Of a stretch of DNA of 56,801 nt, positions 18,969-27,678 are shown piece by piece. The stretch covers positions 1 through 56,801 of the forward strand of contig JASLWR010000017.1 in assembly GCA_030740765.1 (NCBI GenBank), read 5' to 3'. This stretch comes from Thermoplasmatota archaeon (lineage in GTDB: Archaea; Thermoplasmatota; Penumbrarchaeia; JASLWR01). Below the pieces are notes generated by a model. It worked only from the letters and a program-made list of their open reading frames with translations, did not search any database and had not been told where the DNA came from. Position numbers and translations under genes: made by a program. How positions within the stretch are numbered: the stretch's first letter is position 1; each line of letters opens with the position of its first letter.

Positions 18969-19751
18969 ATGGCCAAGCATATCACGGATATTTTTGCGGA
19001 TACCTTCAATAAAGCCTATGAGAAAAAACTTATCGAGATGGTGAAGGGGGGGCTTGTCCCTCATCATCTGGCAATAATCATGGACGGTAACCGACGCTAT
19101 GCAAAGAGCAGAGGCGACCCTCCCATAATGGGGCACGAATACGGCAGGGAGAAACTAAAAGAGCTCCTGCAGTGGTGCTTGGACCTGGATATAAAGGTTT
19201 TAACAGTATACGCATTCTCCACCGAGAACTTCAATCGGACTGCCGATGAAGTTAACACCCTTATGAATATGTTTGCAGAGAATTTTTACAAATTTGCCGA
19301 AGATGAAAAAGTGATGGAATACGGTATCAGATTGAGGGTGCTGGGGGATCCGAACGTCCTACCGAAGACTGTGCGGGAGTCTATCGAAAGTGCTGTGGAG
19401 AAGACTAAAAACAATGAAAATTACTCGTTCAACATGGCAGTGGGTTACGGCGGGCGCGAGGAAATAACCAACGCAATGAAAAATATTGCCAAGGACCTGG
19501 AAGCGAAAAAGATCAAGGTAGAGGATATCGATCAAGACCTCATCTCTTCTCATCTCTATACCCATGACCTACCGGACCCCGATTTGATCCTCAGGACCAG
19601 CGGAGAGGTGAGATTGTCGAACTTTTTGTTGTGGCAGCTGGCCTATTCCGAGTTCTATTTCACCGATGTTTACTGGCCCGGTTTCACCAAGATCGAGTTT
19701 TTAAGAGCAATACACTCTTACCAATTGCGGTTACGTCGATTTGGGAAATGA
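18969..19751 (+). CDS. uppS: Cis-prenyltransferase (polyprenyl diphosphate synthase)
   Basis: 260 residues. It condenses isopentenyl diphosphate units in cis onto an allylic primer to make the long polyprenyl (dolichol-type) carrier used in N-glycosylation and surface glycan assembly. Motifs: AIIMDGNRRYAK (catalytic Asp39), FSTENFNR, and the C-terminal RTSGEVRLSNFLLWQ with YSEFYF. Length is normal. GGGAG lies just before the ATG. Product chain length cannot be read from the sequence. It fits with the polysaccharide exporter and many exported proteins in this window. Confidence 0.95.
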   Translation: MAKHITDIFADTFNKAYEKKLIEMVKGGLVPHHLAIIMDGNRRYAKSRGDPPIMGHEYGREKLKELLQWCLDLDIKVLTVYAFSTENFNRTADEVNTLMNMFAENFYKFAEDEKVMEYGIRLRVLGDPNVLPKTVRESIESAVEKTKNNENYSFNMAVGYGGREEITNAMKNIAKDLEAKKIKVEDIDQDLISSHLYTHDLPDPDLILRTSGEVRLSNFLLWQLAYSEFYFTDVYWPGFTKIEFLRAIHSYQLRLRRFGK

Positions 19752-19834
19752 TTTTTGAAGCTAAAGAAAACTGAGGTGAGACAGTTCAGAAAGATTCGAA
19801 AGCAGCTGCGTTCGACGCTCAATTTGCGGAGCTC

Positions 19835-20140
19835 ATGGATCCTGACGATCCCCGGATGAGAAAATTCAAGGTCGATCTAAAAGGTGTGGGAATTTTCGAT
19901 AAAGAATTCAGAGCTGACGAGCTAAGCAAACATTACGGTTTCAATCCCACACAGTCTAGAAAGATTTGTAGGGCACTGAATGAAACTGCCAAACAAAATT
20001 CGGGGAGCGGATCCATGGCGGCAGCCAGATTTATTCCGGGGCATGACGAGGATGTATCAATTGACGGGAGGGCGGAGGACACTTCCGATTTTTCCACAGC
20101 CGCCCCTGGTCCGCGGACAGTAAAGAAGAGTACGATCTGA
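19835..20140 (+). CDS. Unrecognised 101-residue protein downstream of uppS
   Basis: A charged protein with a helical N-terminal half (DKEFRADELSKHYGFNPTQS resembles a small DNA-binding or partner-binding helix pair) and a disordered, acidic tail. The ATG at 19835 has GGAG (19828-19831) only 3 bases away. The frame stays open for 17 codons upstream with protein-like composition (VQKDSKAAAFDAQFAEL), and an excellent GAGGTGAG (19773-19780) precedes that stretch, but no usual start codon is there; the expected position holds GTT (19784). The true N-terminus may therefore be longer. Function unknown. Confidence 0.6.
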   Translation: MDPDDPRMRKFKVDLKGVGIFDKEFRADELSKHYGFNPTQSRKICRALNETAKQNSGSGSMAAARFIPGHDEDVSIDGRAEDTSDFSTAAPGPRTVKKSTI

Positions 20141-20376
20141 TGAAAAACCACTTTTTAGACCCTCCCACCCCAAATATCCCCCAAAAAGCGGCCAAAAACT
20201 ACTTTTTTGGAAAAAGCAGCCCAAAAAAAGAAGAGAAATGTGGTTTCAAGATGGCAAAAAAGATGAGGGTTCATACTTTATAAACAATAAAAAATAGGAC
20301 ATAAAGTTAGCGAACGGTCAATTGAACAGGAAACTTAATATTGTGTAAGTATTATCGTCAACTCCCGTTGATATCT

Positions 20377-21996
20377 ATGAAGTTCATCATGGTAACGGGC
20401 GGTGTTCTTTCCGGATTGGGCAAGGGCGTCATTACTTCTTCTCTCGGTCTTTTGCTTAAACAGTGCGAATACAAGGTCACAGTCGTGAAGGTTGATCCCT
20501 ACCTGAACGTTGACGCGGGCACCATGAATCCCTTCGAACACGGCGAGGTCTTCGTTCTTGACGATGGAACCGAGGTCGATCTCGATCTCGGTAACTACGA
20601 GCGATTTTTAGATATGGAACTTAGCGGTGAGCACAATATCACCACTGGCAAGGTCTACAAGGCTGTGATCGAGAAGGAGCGGAGAGGGGATTTTCTTGGC
20701 GCCACGGTCCAGATCATTCCACATATCGTAAATGAGATAATCGAGCGTATCGAGCGGGCGGGTGAGGATACCGGGTCCGACATTACTCTGGTGGAGATGG
20801 GAGGAACAGTGGGGGATATCGAATCCATGCCATTCCTTGAGGCGGTAAGGGAGATAAAGAATAAACACGGCAAAGAGAACGTTCTCGTGGTTCATGCAAC
20901 TCTAGTGCCGGTTATGGGAGTGGTTGGGGAGCAGAAGACCAAACCGACCCAGCATTCCGTGAAGGAATTGATGAGAATAGGAATTCAGCCCGATATTATC
21001 CTATGCAGGTCCACCGAACCTCTGGAGGAGAGGCCAAAGAAGAAAATATCACAGTTCTGCAACGTGGAGGAGGAGGCGATTTTCACCTCTCACGACGTGA
21101 AGATAGTCCATCAGGTACCGCTGCTGTTCGAAGAGCAGAATGTCACTTCAGTGGTGGAGAAGAAATTGAATCTCAGCCCGAGGAAGCCAGACCTCGTTCA
21201 ATGGAAGGAGTACGTGGCGAGATCGACATCGCCGAAGGAAAAGATCAGGATAGCTCTGGTGGGCAAATACACCGGTCTGAAGGATTCTTATATCTCACAT
21301 CTGAAGGCGCTGACGCATGCAAGTGCAGCGTTGGGTGCAGTTCCCGAGATAGTATGGTTCGATTCCGAGAAAGTGGTGCGAGGCGGGGATATAAACGTTG
21401 GCACCGATCTCGCTGCATTGGAGGATGTTGACGGGATATTGATACCGGGTGGTTTCGGATTCAGGGGTATAGAAGGAAAGATAGAGACTGCGAGAATAGC
21501 CAGGACCAAAGGGATACCTTTCTTGGGCATCTGTCTGGGATTCCAGGTGGCGGTGATAGAGTTCGCACGTCACGTTTTGGACCTGCAAGGGGCCAACAGC
21601 AGCGAGTTCGATCCTGGGACAGTACATCCGGTCATTGACCTGCTGCCGGAGCAGATGGACGTGGAAGCAAAGGGCGCTACCATGAGACGGGGGGGGCAGA
21701 CGGTACTGATAAAAAGCGGCACAATGGCCCATGATATTTACGGGACCGGGGTAATAAGGGAAAGGCATCGGCATCGCTATGAGGTCAATCTCGAATACAT
21801 AAAGATGATCGAGGGGGCGGGTTTTATGTTTTCAGCCACTTCGAAGGATGGGGTAAGGATGGAGATAGGGGAATTGAGAGGATCGGCATATCACGTGGGT
21901 TGCCAGTTCCACCCGGAGTTTTTGACAAGACCCAACAGGCCCGCCCCGCTGTTCCTGAGGTTTGTTGAGGAAGCCTTGAAGAGAAAACGGGGCTAA
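20377..21996 (+). CDS. pyrG: CTP synthase
   Basis: About 539 residues. It makes CTP from UTP with glutamine as nitrogen donor. The N-terminal synthetase domain starts with the conserved [17 protein letters not shown], and includes [20 protein letters not shown] and [11 protein letters not shown]. The glutamine amidotransferase domain has the nucleophile Cys386 in GICLGFQ and the His512/Glu514 pair in CQFHPEF. The ATG at 20377 is chosen because the family begins right at this point; an upstream frame to 20341 is not needed. A TATA-like CTTTATAAAC is at 20277-20286. The nearby ParB-like protein belongs to a CTP-binding family, but no direct link is shown. Confidence 0.97.
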   Translation: MKFIMVTGGVLSGLGKGVITSSLGLLLKQCEYKVTVVKVDPYLNVDAGTMNPFEHGEVFVLDDGTEVDLDLGNYERFLDMELSGEHNITTGKVYKAVIEKERRGDFLGATVQIIPHIVNEIIERIERAGEDTGSDITLVEMGGTVGDIESMPFLEAVREIKNKHGKENVLVVHATLVPVMGVVGEQKTKPTQHSVKELMRIGIQPDIILCRSTEPLEERPKKKISQFCNVEEEAIFTSHDVKIVHQVPLLFEEQNVTSVVEKKLNLSPRKPDLVQWKEYVARSTSPKEKIRIALVGKYTGLKDSYISHLKALTHASAALGAVPEIVWFDSEKVVRGGDINVGTDLAALEDVDGILIPGGFGFRGIEGKIETARIARTKGIPFLGICLGFQVAVIEFARHVLDLQGANSSEFDPGTVHPVIDLLPEQMDVEAKGATMRRGGQTVLIKSGTMAHDIYGTGVIRERHRHRYEVNLEYIKMIEGAGFMFSATSKDGVRMEIGELRGSAYHVGCQFHPEFLTRPNRPAPLFLRFVEEALKRKRG

Positions 21997-22056
21997 CATT
22001 AGTGGATGTTATACCGTAGTTTATGAAATAAAGTCGGCTACCTTCTCAAAAAGTAT

Positions 22057-22479
22057 GTGTTTCTGCGTAAATGTCTAATCATCTTACCACAGAAAATAAG
22101 TAGTAAGTGGGACAATATATTGCACAAATCATTTCTCTTGGGGGTGTGTGACATAGGTAATGATCAAATATGGCTCCGCATTGATGCCCGTTTCACTCCG
22201 ATGCTCACTGCGTTCCGCAACACCTTTGGCGTTGCTGCATCCTCAGCAGGGATGCCTACGGATTCATCGAGATGCATCTGCATCCTCGGAAGCAAGCTTC
22301 CTGCGGATAGAGAAGGCATGGGTGCGGGTGAGCCTATAAAACACAAAGGAACATTAACGAGCGATGATTTTCAAGACTTGATTGATGAAGTATATAACAC
22401 AGACGAAGGCTTCTCAGGAAGAACGGGTTTCCATTATTGTGTATACGACGTTCCTGAAAAACCCTATCCATTTATGTAA
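22057..22479 (+). CDS. Doubtful frame across a hairpin-rich element, possible gene remnant
   Basis: A 140-codon open frame with GTG start and no clear ribosome binding site. Its middle (about 22190-22330) coincides with hairpins, for example GGAAGC/GCTTCC within CCTCGGAAGCAAGCTTCCTGCGG, similar to intergenic elements elsewhere in the window. Only the last ~45 residues (from KGTLTSDDFQDLIDEVYN on) look protein-like. It may be a gene disrupted by insertion of a repeat that kept the frame, or no gene at all. The small acidic protein at 22501 follows after 21 bases, a spacing typical of toxin/immunity tails, but this is speculation. Confidence 0.3.
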   Translation: MFLRKCLIILPQKISSKWDNILHKSFLLGVCDIGNDQIWLRIDARFTPMLTAFRNTFGVAASSAGMPTDSSRCICILGSKLPADREGMGAGEPIKHKGTLTSDDFQDLIDEVYNTDEGFSGRTGFHYCVYDVPEKPYPFM

Positions 22480-22500
22480 CAAATAATAAGGTGATTGAAA

Positions 22501-22956
22501 ATGATTGAAGATGATAATAAAATAGTATTAACATTCACTCAAAGAGATAGTTATGGATGGATGGATTTGGAAATATGCGTTGGAAGTTTTAATAAAATGA
22601 TTCCTATCTCCGATGTCTTTCCACCATTTGTACCGATGATAAGATGTATGGAAAATATTCTACTGGACAAACTACCAACGGAATTTGAAATTGATGAAGA
22701 AGGAAAAATAGATAAATTTTCCTTTAATGAAGGGAGACACCCTGAGGAAATACGATTTATTTTATCCGACGTATTACCACCATACACAATATTCCTTGAT
22801 GATTACTTTAATAAATTCCAGTTGGTAAAAGAATTCTATTCCAAATTAAAGGACTTCATTAATAGAGGTTATAATAGAGATTTGTGGATTCGTTTGGGAG
22901 AAGAGCAAGATTTAAATCTATTAGATTTTAGTAAAATTGAGAAATTAATTCAATAA
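22501..22956 (+). CDS. Small acidic hypothetical protein of the accessory island
   Basis: 151 residues, strongly acidic, no signal peptide or membrane segment. AAGGTGA (22489-22495) precedes the ATG at 22501. Base composition is much more AT-rich than in the housekeeping genes beside it, a sign of recent transfer. Visible segments include SYGWMDLEICVGSFNKMIP and a Phe/Pro-rich middle (VFPPFVP). The size and charge would fit an immunity or antitoxin-like protein, but no family is recognised. Confidence 0.6.
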   Translation: MIEDDNKIVLTFTQRDSYGWMDLEICVGSFNKMIPISDVFPPFVPMIRCMENILLDKLPTEFEIDEEGKIDKFSFNEGRHPEEIRFILSDVLPPYTIFLDDYFNKFQLVKEFYSKLKDFINRGYNRDLWIRLGEEQDLNLLDFSKIEKLIQ

Positions 22957-22969
22957 AGCAAATAAGCAC

Positions 22970-23040
22970 CCCCCTTCTCACCTGCGTCCTTCGAGCTAAG
23001 CCTTTGGTCAAAGGTTTTATGTCCCGATGACAGGTGAGAA
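22970..23040 (+). repeat. Left copy of the repeat flanking hicBA, forms a long hairpin
   Basis: Bases 22970-23009 match 23627-23666 at 36 of 40 positions in direct orientation. This copy also forms a hairpin: a 10-bp outer stem (22975-22984 with 23031-23040, TTCTCACCTG/CAGGTGAGAA) and an inner stem CCTTTG-GT-CAAAGG (23001-23014). Confidence 0.75.
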
Positions 23041-23084
23041 TTCCCGACGAGCGTACAGATTTGAGTGGAGAATGTAGCCAAGCG

Positions 23085-23113
23085 GAAATATTTCGGATAT
23101 AACATTTATATAC
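23085..23113 (+). promoter_or_regulatory. hicBA promoter with palindromic operator candidate
   Basis: A 10-base palindrome GAAATATTTC (23085-23094) lies about 10 bases upstream of a TATA-like ATTTATATAC (23104-23113). HicB antitoxins commonly repress their own operon, so the palindrome is a reasonable operator. A short leader with AGGGTGA leads to the hicB start at 23146. Confidence 0.4.
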
Positions 23114-23145
23114 CCATTGATTTATTTATGTAATAGGGTGAAACT

Positions 23146-23370
23146 TTGTTAATAAAGTTCGAAATATACAATGACGGAGAGTACTGGTGTGCAAGGGGTA
23201 TCGGGGAGGATATCTTCACTCAGGGTGAAAGCCTCGATGAACTGATGAAGAATATCGAGGAAGCAGTGGCACTCCATTATGAGGACGAGATCGCCACCGG
23301 TGAACAGATAAAGGTATTGTCTATCTCCGAAACCGAGGTGGGTGAGGTTGTCAAAGCTACCAGTGGTTAG
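23146..23370 (+). CDS. hicB: HicB-family antitoxin
   Basis: 74 residues with the HicB partial RNase H-like fold: a first strand (KFEIYNDGEYWCARG), the typical TQGESLDELMKNIEEAVALH helix, and a short C-terminus. It neutralises HicA and probably represses the operon, although no separate DNA-binding domain is visible. TTG start at 23146 after AGGGTGA. It overlaps hicA by 29 bases, in the hicB-then-hicA order. Confidence 0.88.
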   Translation: MLIKFEIYNDGEYWCARGIGEDIFTQGESLDELMKNIEEAVALHYEDEIATGEQIKVLSISETEVGEVVKATSG

Positions 23371-23587
23371 TGGAAAAAACCTCATCAAACTGTTGACCCG
23401 ATTGGACTATGAAATAATCAGGCAAAGAGGCAGTCATGTAAGATTACGAAAGAGTACGACCGTGGGTGAACATAAAATCACCGTACCCGATCATAAAGAA
23501 ATTGCCAAGGGAACATTAAACGACATATTGTCCAAAGTGAGCCTATGGAATGGAATTTCCAAGGACGAATTAATACAAATGTTATGA
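23342..23587 (+). CDS. hicA: HicA-family mRNA interferase toxin
   Basis: 81 residues. HicA is a small double-stranded-RNA-binding-fold RNase that cuts mRNA when free of HicB. Family features are KLPVVSGKNLIKLL, the catalytic His32 in QRGSHVRLRK, and TVPDHKEIAKGTLNDILSKV. GTG start at 23342 or TTG at 23348; both lie within hicB, so translation is coupled. The frame and key residue are intact, so the toxin is probably active. Confidence 0.9.
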   Translation: MRLSKLPVVSGKNLIKLLTRLDYEIIRQRGSHVRLRKSTTVGEHKITVPDHKEIAKGTLNDILSKVSLWNGISKDELIQML

Positions 23588-23626
23588 ACCGTAAGCAATT
23601 AAATAGCTATAATTAGTATTCATTTT

Positions 23627-23666
23627 CCCCCTTCCCCCCTGCGTGATTCGAGCTAAGCCTTTGGTC
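23627..23666 (+). repeat. Right copy of the repeat flanking hicBA
   Basis: 40 bases matching the left copy at 22970-23009 in 36 positions, including an uninterrupted TTCGAGCTAAGCCTTTGGTC. The copies are 657 bases apart and enclose hicBA. The left copy's outer stem is not kept here. Confidence 0.75.
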
Positions 23667-23950
23667 CTGTCTGGTAGATCTATAGACTGGAGGAACAACT
23701 CGAAAGTGTAGAGATTCCAGTTTTAGGGTTCTCGCAGAATCGGAGAATTCTGCTGAATCCTCGGAAACTACGTTTCCCGACATAGAATCAGAGATTCTAT
23801 TAGGGTGCAGAAGAACTTCGTTTTTCAGTCACCTGCGGATGTGGCGGAACGGTCCGGTGAATCATAACGAAGAGTTGCCAAGGAGCTGATGGGGAACGAT
23901 AATCAGCAGTAGAACCGGGAGAGTTCAAGATCAAATTTGGAGCAACTACA
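23667..23950. other. Hairpin-rich non-coding stretch between hicA and the phosphoesterase gene
   Basis: No coding frame. It holds several short perfect stems: TAGAATC-AGA-GATTCTA (23783-23799), CAGAAT/ATTCTG (about 23741-23758) and GGAAAC/GTTTCC (about 23763-23777). The last follows a CCTCGG, as in other intergenic elements here. It could encode a structured RNA or be the remains of a mobile element. Confidence 0.4.
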
Positions 23951-23981
23951 TTGAAAATACTTCCGATTACAAAAATCCGTC

Positions 23982-24722
23982 CTACTTCCCAACGAATGTA
24001 TTGGGTATCCGAAGGATCTCTCTGCTGCTCTCATCCGATACATTGATCTCGTTGATTACAATTTCTTCCCTGCCTAGCTCCATCAAGTTGAACGACGGAT
24101 GGGTTCGCCCTTTGAACCTGCGCGAGGTGGCGGTGCCGGCTGTGATAAAATATGTGTTTTCAAGCTTCCATACCCATGGCAGGTGCTTGTGACCGGAAAG
24201 GACGAAATTCACTTTTATATCGGTACAAAGTTTCAACAACTCGCCTGCGTCAACGGCTATGTTTCTCTCCCTGCCGGTGCCGGGAACGGAGATCAGATGA
24301 TGGTGCAAGCAGAGGATCTTTATTTTCTCTTTGTTGAGCATTTTTCCCCGTATCATCCCGTAATTTTCCCGCCCAACGTGTCCCTCGGTCAGGTCGGGCT
24401 CTGTGGAATCCAGACCCAGGATGACCACTTTCTCGTTCTCAAAATAGGGGAACCTCGTCCCGAACAGTTCCTCGAAAATAAGGTATCCCATGTTCTTGGA
24501 GTCATGGTTCCCTGGAACGATAATTTTTTTGACATCTCCGAATCTATCGACGAAGGCTTTTGCCTTGTCATATTCATACGAATGTCCCTTGTCGGTGAAG
24601 TCTCCGGTTATCAACAGGACTTCCGGTGATATCGAAGATATTATTTTCAAGAGATTTTCACCCCATTCGGGAATGAAATTGCTTCCGGTCATGTGCAGGT
24701 CAGAAATGTGAGCTATTTTCAT
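23982..24722 (-). CDS. Calcineurin-like metallophosphoesterase
   Basis: 246 residues with the full two-metal phosphoesterase set: DLH (Asp8, His10), ITGDFTDKG, VPGNHDSKN, LCLHHHLI and LSGHKHLPW. These enzymes hydrolyse phosphodiesters such as cyclic nucleotides or nucleic acid ends; the arrangement is that of the CpdA/Icc-like group, but the substrate is unknown. It is cytoplasmic. The zinc-ribbon antitoxin gene lies 19 bases upstream on the same strand and may share its transcript. Confidence 0.9.
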   Translation of the reverse strand: MKIAHISDLHMTGSNFIPEWGENLLKIISSISPEVLLITGDFTDKGHSYEYDKAKAFVDRFGDVKKIIVPGNHDSKNMGYLIFEELFGTRFPYFENEKVVILGLDSTEPDLTEGHVGRENYGMIRGKMLNKEKIKILCLHHHLISVPGTGRERNIAVDAGELLKLCTDIKVNFVLSGHKHLPWVWKLENTYFITAGTATSRRFKGRTHPSFNLMELGREEIVINEINVSDESSREILRIPNTFVGK

Positions 24723-24741
24723 GATGCGATCACCTGTCCTA

Positions 24742-25059
24742 TTATGCTACTGCTTCAACATGAAAACGTTTCATGTCATCAACTTTGATCAATACTTTCT
24801 CTCCCTTCTCGAATTTCAGTGCATTTGCCAATTCGGCAGGTATCCTCAATATAAGATTGCTACGAATCTGCCCCAACTTGACCTCGTATTCTTTATGCAG
24901 CACTTTGTTCACTAACAGAAAACGATGTGCCTGTTCGGGATCAAAATATTCTTCACCGCAAGAGCATTTCCATCCATCAATGTCATACCCTTGAAATCGT
25001 AATTGCGCTTTTTTTGCTATCTTGCCGCAAGACACGCACGTCATTCCTTCTTTTTTCAT
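24742..25059 (-). CDS. Zinc-ribbon plus AbrB-like antitoxin
   Basis: 105 residues. The N-terminus is a YgiT/MqsA-type zinc ribbon (CVSCG and CSCGEEYF, about residues 8-40); the C-terminus is an AbrB/SpoVT-like swapped hairpin (QIRSNLILRIPAELANALKF, GEKVLIKVDD). This two-domain form is typical of antitoxins that cap an RNase toxin and bind the operon promoter. The ATG at 25059 follows AAGGTGA, and its ATGA overlaps the stop of the DUF4258 toxin frame upstream, a sign of translational coupling. Confidence 0.8.
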   Translation of the reverse strand: MKKEGMTCVSCGKIAKKAQLRFQGYDIDGWKCSCGEEYFDPEQAHRFLLVNKVLHKEYEVKLGQIRSNLILRIPAELANALKFEKGEKVLIKVDDMKRFHVEAVA

Positions 25060-25346
25060 GTTTTCACCTTTATCAAAGATGTTTTCCCCAAATGAGTTAT
25101 TACCCACACATCCGATTCCAGTGATATGCTATGAGATTTGGCGACTACGACCCTTATTGTCTTCCCCTTCCGATCCAAGCACTTTTCTCTAATTTATTTA
25201 GATCTTTTTCCTTTCTGACAGTCATATCCATTTTCCAGTATCGATAGCACGTCGTATCCATCAAATGCTTCTTTGTACATTTCGGTTATTGCTGCACGAG
25301 TAGGAACCAATGGCAATCCTTCATAGAGAGGGTAAATTGTTATCAT
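25056..25346 (-). pseudogene. DUF4258 toxin with one in-frame TAA
   Basis: A 97-codon frame on the minus strand that reads as a DUF4258 (RelE-like fold) toxin: ITEMYKEAFDGYDVLSILEN, GYDCQKGKRSK, then after a single TAA at 25194-25196 (codon 51) REKCLDRKGKTIRVVVAKS and DVWVITHLGKTS. Both halves are in the same reading frame. The final TGA (25056-25058) overlaps the antitoxin ATG. TTATATAA at about 25373-25380 lies about 27 bases before the ATG at 25346, so the transcript would be leaderless. The antitoxin is intact, so the locus looks like a toxin-antitoxin pair whose toxin was inactivated. Confidence 0.8.
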
Positions 25347-25530
25347 TCTATTGAGTATGTTATTGGAGTATGTTATATAAATATGTTTTCAGCATATGTT
25401 TAGATCATTTCCTTTATACTACGGAACATGGCTAAATTACTTGTTTTCAGAGCAATACCGATATTTCGTTTCACATATTTCTCCCCCAAACACCGACCAC
25501 AAACGGAAAAATCCGGACCAAAGTTTAATA

Positions 25531-26349
25531 ATGCTCACTGCGGATTTCCAGTTCATAATGTTCCTTTTGCACTCCTACGACCTGACCAAGCGTTTCGCCC
25601 TTACCGCCCTGAAACTGAGATACAGAAATTCGGTTCTTGGATTTTTCTGGTCGGTTCTCAGCCCTCTTTTTATCATGATAGTTCTTTCAATAGTATTCAT
25701 CCATTTTTTTCCGGATCGCTTCGACGTCCGGGTCCCCTACCCGGTCTTTCTCATCGTGGGTCTTCTCATGTGGCGTTTTTTCACTTACGGAACCACTTCC
25801 GGACTTCATTCTGTAACCAACAGCGCCCATATAATAAGAAAAGTATATTTTCCAAGAGAGATACTTCCCCTCTCTGCGGTCATAACCGCCCTAGTCACCG
25901 CTATTCTCGAATTCGCCGTCTTCTTTGTACTGATATTATTTTCCTCATTTTTTTTCGACCTGGGTGAGTTCTCCTTCGGCCCGACCGCAGTGATCTTCAT
26001 CTACTTTCTGTTCGTGGAATTTATCCTTGTACTGGGCCTTTCCCTCCTTCTATCCTCCGTATACGTTCTGTTCAGGGACATTTCTCACATCTGGGAAGTA
26101 GTAGTATTCGCCGGTTTCTTCGCAACGCCGATCTTCTACCCGCTGAGTATTATACCTTACCGGTACGAAAGATTTCTTCACCTCAATCCTCTATCTGACA
26201 TCATTACGGGTTCCCGAGAGGTGCTGGTCTACGGCACCATTCCCGGGATCAAGGTTTTCATATGCCCGCTGGCAGGCTCTCTTTTCATCCTTCTTTTGGG
26301 AATTACGACGTTCAGACTGCTCGAAAAACGCATTGCCAAGGAGGTGTAG
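25531..26349 (+). CDS. ABC-2 type polysaccharide exporter permease (Wzm-like)
   Basis: 272 residues with six hydrophobic helices in the ABC-2 pattern. Family features are an N-terminal amphipathic segment (LTKRFALTALKLRYRNSVLG), FFWSVLSPLFIMIVLSIVF, and the ending RDISHIWEVVVFAGFFATPIFYPLS. With the ATPase just downstream it would export lipid-linked polysaccharide or glycan across the membrane. ATG at 25531 gives the usual length; the open frame extends to 25396 without family resemblance. The stop codon is 4 bases before the ATPase start. Confidence 0.9.
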   Translation: MLTADFQFIMFLLHSYDLTKRFALTALKLRYRNSVLGFFWSVLSPLFIMIVLSIVFIHFFPDRFDVRVPYPVFLIVGLLMWRFFTYGTTSGLHSVTNSAHIIRKVYFPREILPLSAVITALVTAILEFAVFFVLILFSSFFFDLGEFSFGPTAVIFIYFLFVEFILVLGLSLLLSSVYVLFRDISHIWEVVVFAGFFATPIFYPLSIIPYRYERFLHLNPLSDIITGSREVLVYGTIPGIKVFICPLAGSLFILLLGITTFRLLEKRIAKEV

Positions 26350-26353
26350 CTGA

Positions 26354-27637
26354 TTGGCTGAAATGAAGAAACAGGATATCTCAAGTTCATCCAACAGCAA
26401 TCCGGTGATTGTCGTCAGTGATCTGAATATCTCCTTTCGTGTTCCCTCCGAAAAAACGAGAACCAGATTTTCCTTTCTGCGCGATAATCTTTTACCCGTT
26501 TCCTTCAAGACCCGTGAGCTTGAGGCACTGCGAGACGTTTCGCTGGAGGTGGAACAGGGAGAGTGTGTCGGTATTATCGGTGAGAACGGCTCGGGAAAGA
26601 GCACACTTCTGAAGGTGATCGCCGGAATATTGAGATCGGATTCCGGAACCGTCACAACCACCGGCAAGATATCGCCGTTCCTTGAGCTGGGAGTGGGTTT
26701 TCAGGGTGAGCTTTCGGCCAGGGAAAATATTTTCATTTTCGGTGCCATAATGGGAATCCCGAAGAAAAGAATGGGTTTTCTGCTTCCTGAAATAATCTCA
26801 TTTGCAGGACTCGAGCGCTTTAGCGACGTGAAGATAAAAAACTTTTCATCCGGCATGTACGCACGTCTGTCCTTTTCCTGCGCGGTGAGCGTGGAGCCGG
26901 ATATCCTGCTCATCGACGAAGTATTCGCTGTGGGGGACGAGGCTTTTCGTCACAAATGCATAAATAAACTTTTAAAATTCAAAGCGGAGGGAAGGACCAT
27001 AGTCGTGGTGTCACACCGATTGGGCGATATCAAGGTGCTTTGCGACCGACTCATACTGCTCACCGGCGGCAAGGTGGCGGCTGCGGGCGATCCGGACGAT
27101 GTAATCTCATATTATCTCGATTCCTTCGTCTCGGAGGATGGACAGATCCGAGGAAATTCGGATGGTACTGGCGCGAAACCGGGGAAATCTCAGTTTCCGA
27201 AAAAGGACGGGAGTAGTGCAAGGGCGAAAGGTAAAATGATTAAACAAGTCACCATCGGCAGATCGAGCCTCAAGACAGGAGACGACCTTGTGGTGGATAT
27301 CGAATTCGAAACACGTCAAGAGATCAAAGAACCGCATCTGATAATTCAGATATTTAAGACGGATGGCCCTCTAGTTTTTGCCACCAATTCGGCCAGGGAT
27401 TCTTTTTCAATTCTGGAGCTAAAAGGACTTGGTAAAATAAGAATCTCTTTTCCAAAAATACCTCTGTTGACAGGCGATTATTATGTGAATATCGAGCTGT
27501 GGGGCGGGCGATTGGTGGAATGTATTGAAAAGCGAGAAGCATGTGGGCGGTTCTCGGTAATCAGCAAGAGCAAGGACGGAACCGGGATCGTTAAGATGGA
27601 ACATAGGTGGGAACCGCTCGGCCGTGATGAAACCTGA
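26354..27637 (+). CDS. Polysaccharide ABC exporter ATPase with Wzt-type carbohydrate-binding domain
   Basis: 427 residues. The ATPase part (about 15-260) has Walker A GENGSGKST, signature FSSGMYARL, Walker B ILLIDEVFAVGD and a switch His (VVSHRLGD). After a linker the C-terminal ~130 residues form a beta-sandwich like the Wzt C-terminal domain that recognises the glycan end (KTGDDLVVDIEFETRQ, YYVNIELWGG). The TTG at 26354 is chosen because GAGGTG (26341-26346) is 7 bases away; ATG at 26363 is too far from it. Operon with the permease. No glycosyltransferases are beside it, so the glycan is made elsewhere. Confidence 0.93.
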   Translation: MAEMKKQDISSSSNSNPVIVVSDLNISFRVPSEKTRTRFSFLRDNLLPVSFKTRELEALRDVSLEVEQGECVGIIGENGSGKSTLLKVIAGILRSDSGTVTTTGKISPFLELGVGFQGELSARENIFIFGAIMGIPKKRMGFLLPEIISFAGLERFSDVKIKNFSSGMYARLSFSCAVSVEPDILLIDEVFAVGDEAFRHKCINKLLKFKAEGRTIVVVSHRLGDIKVLCDRLILLTGGKVAAAGDPDDVISYYLDSFVSEDGQIRGNSDGTGAKPGKSQFPKKDGSSARAKGKMIKQVTIGRSSLKTGDDLVVDIEFETRQEIKEPHLIIQIFKTDGPLVFATNSARDSFSILELKGLGKIRISFPKIPLLTGDYYVNIELWGGRLVECIEKREACGRFSVISKSKDGTGIVKMEHRWEPLGRDET

Positions 27638-27657
27638 TTTCGTAATTGGCGCTGCGC

Positions 27658-27678
27658 CTCACTCACTCACTCACTCAC
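27658..27678. repeat. Tetranucleotide repeat (CTCA)5 at the 3' end of larC
   Basis: Five perfect copies of CTCA followed by one extra C. It covers the last codons and stop of the LarC frame (minus strand GAGT repeats). Slippage would move the stop but, reading on, none of the alternative frames adds a known domain. Confidence 0.7.

Noticed and set aside
27658-27678. Phase-variable switch at the larC tetranucleotide repeat
   Set aside because: Changing the repeat number only moves the stop into frames opposite the ATPase gene with no LarC C-terminal domain, so no useful switch is visible.
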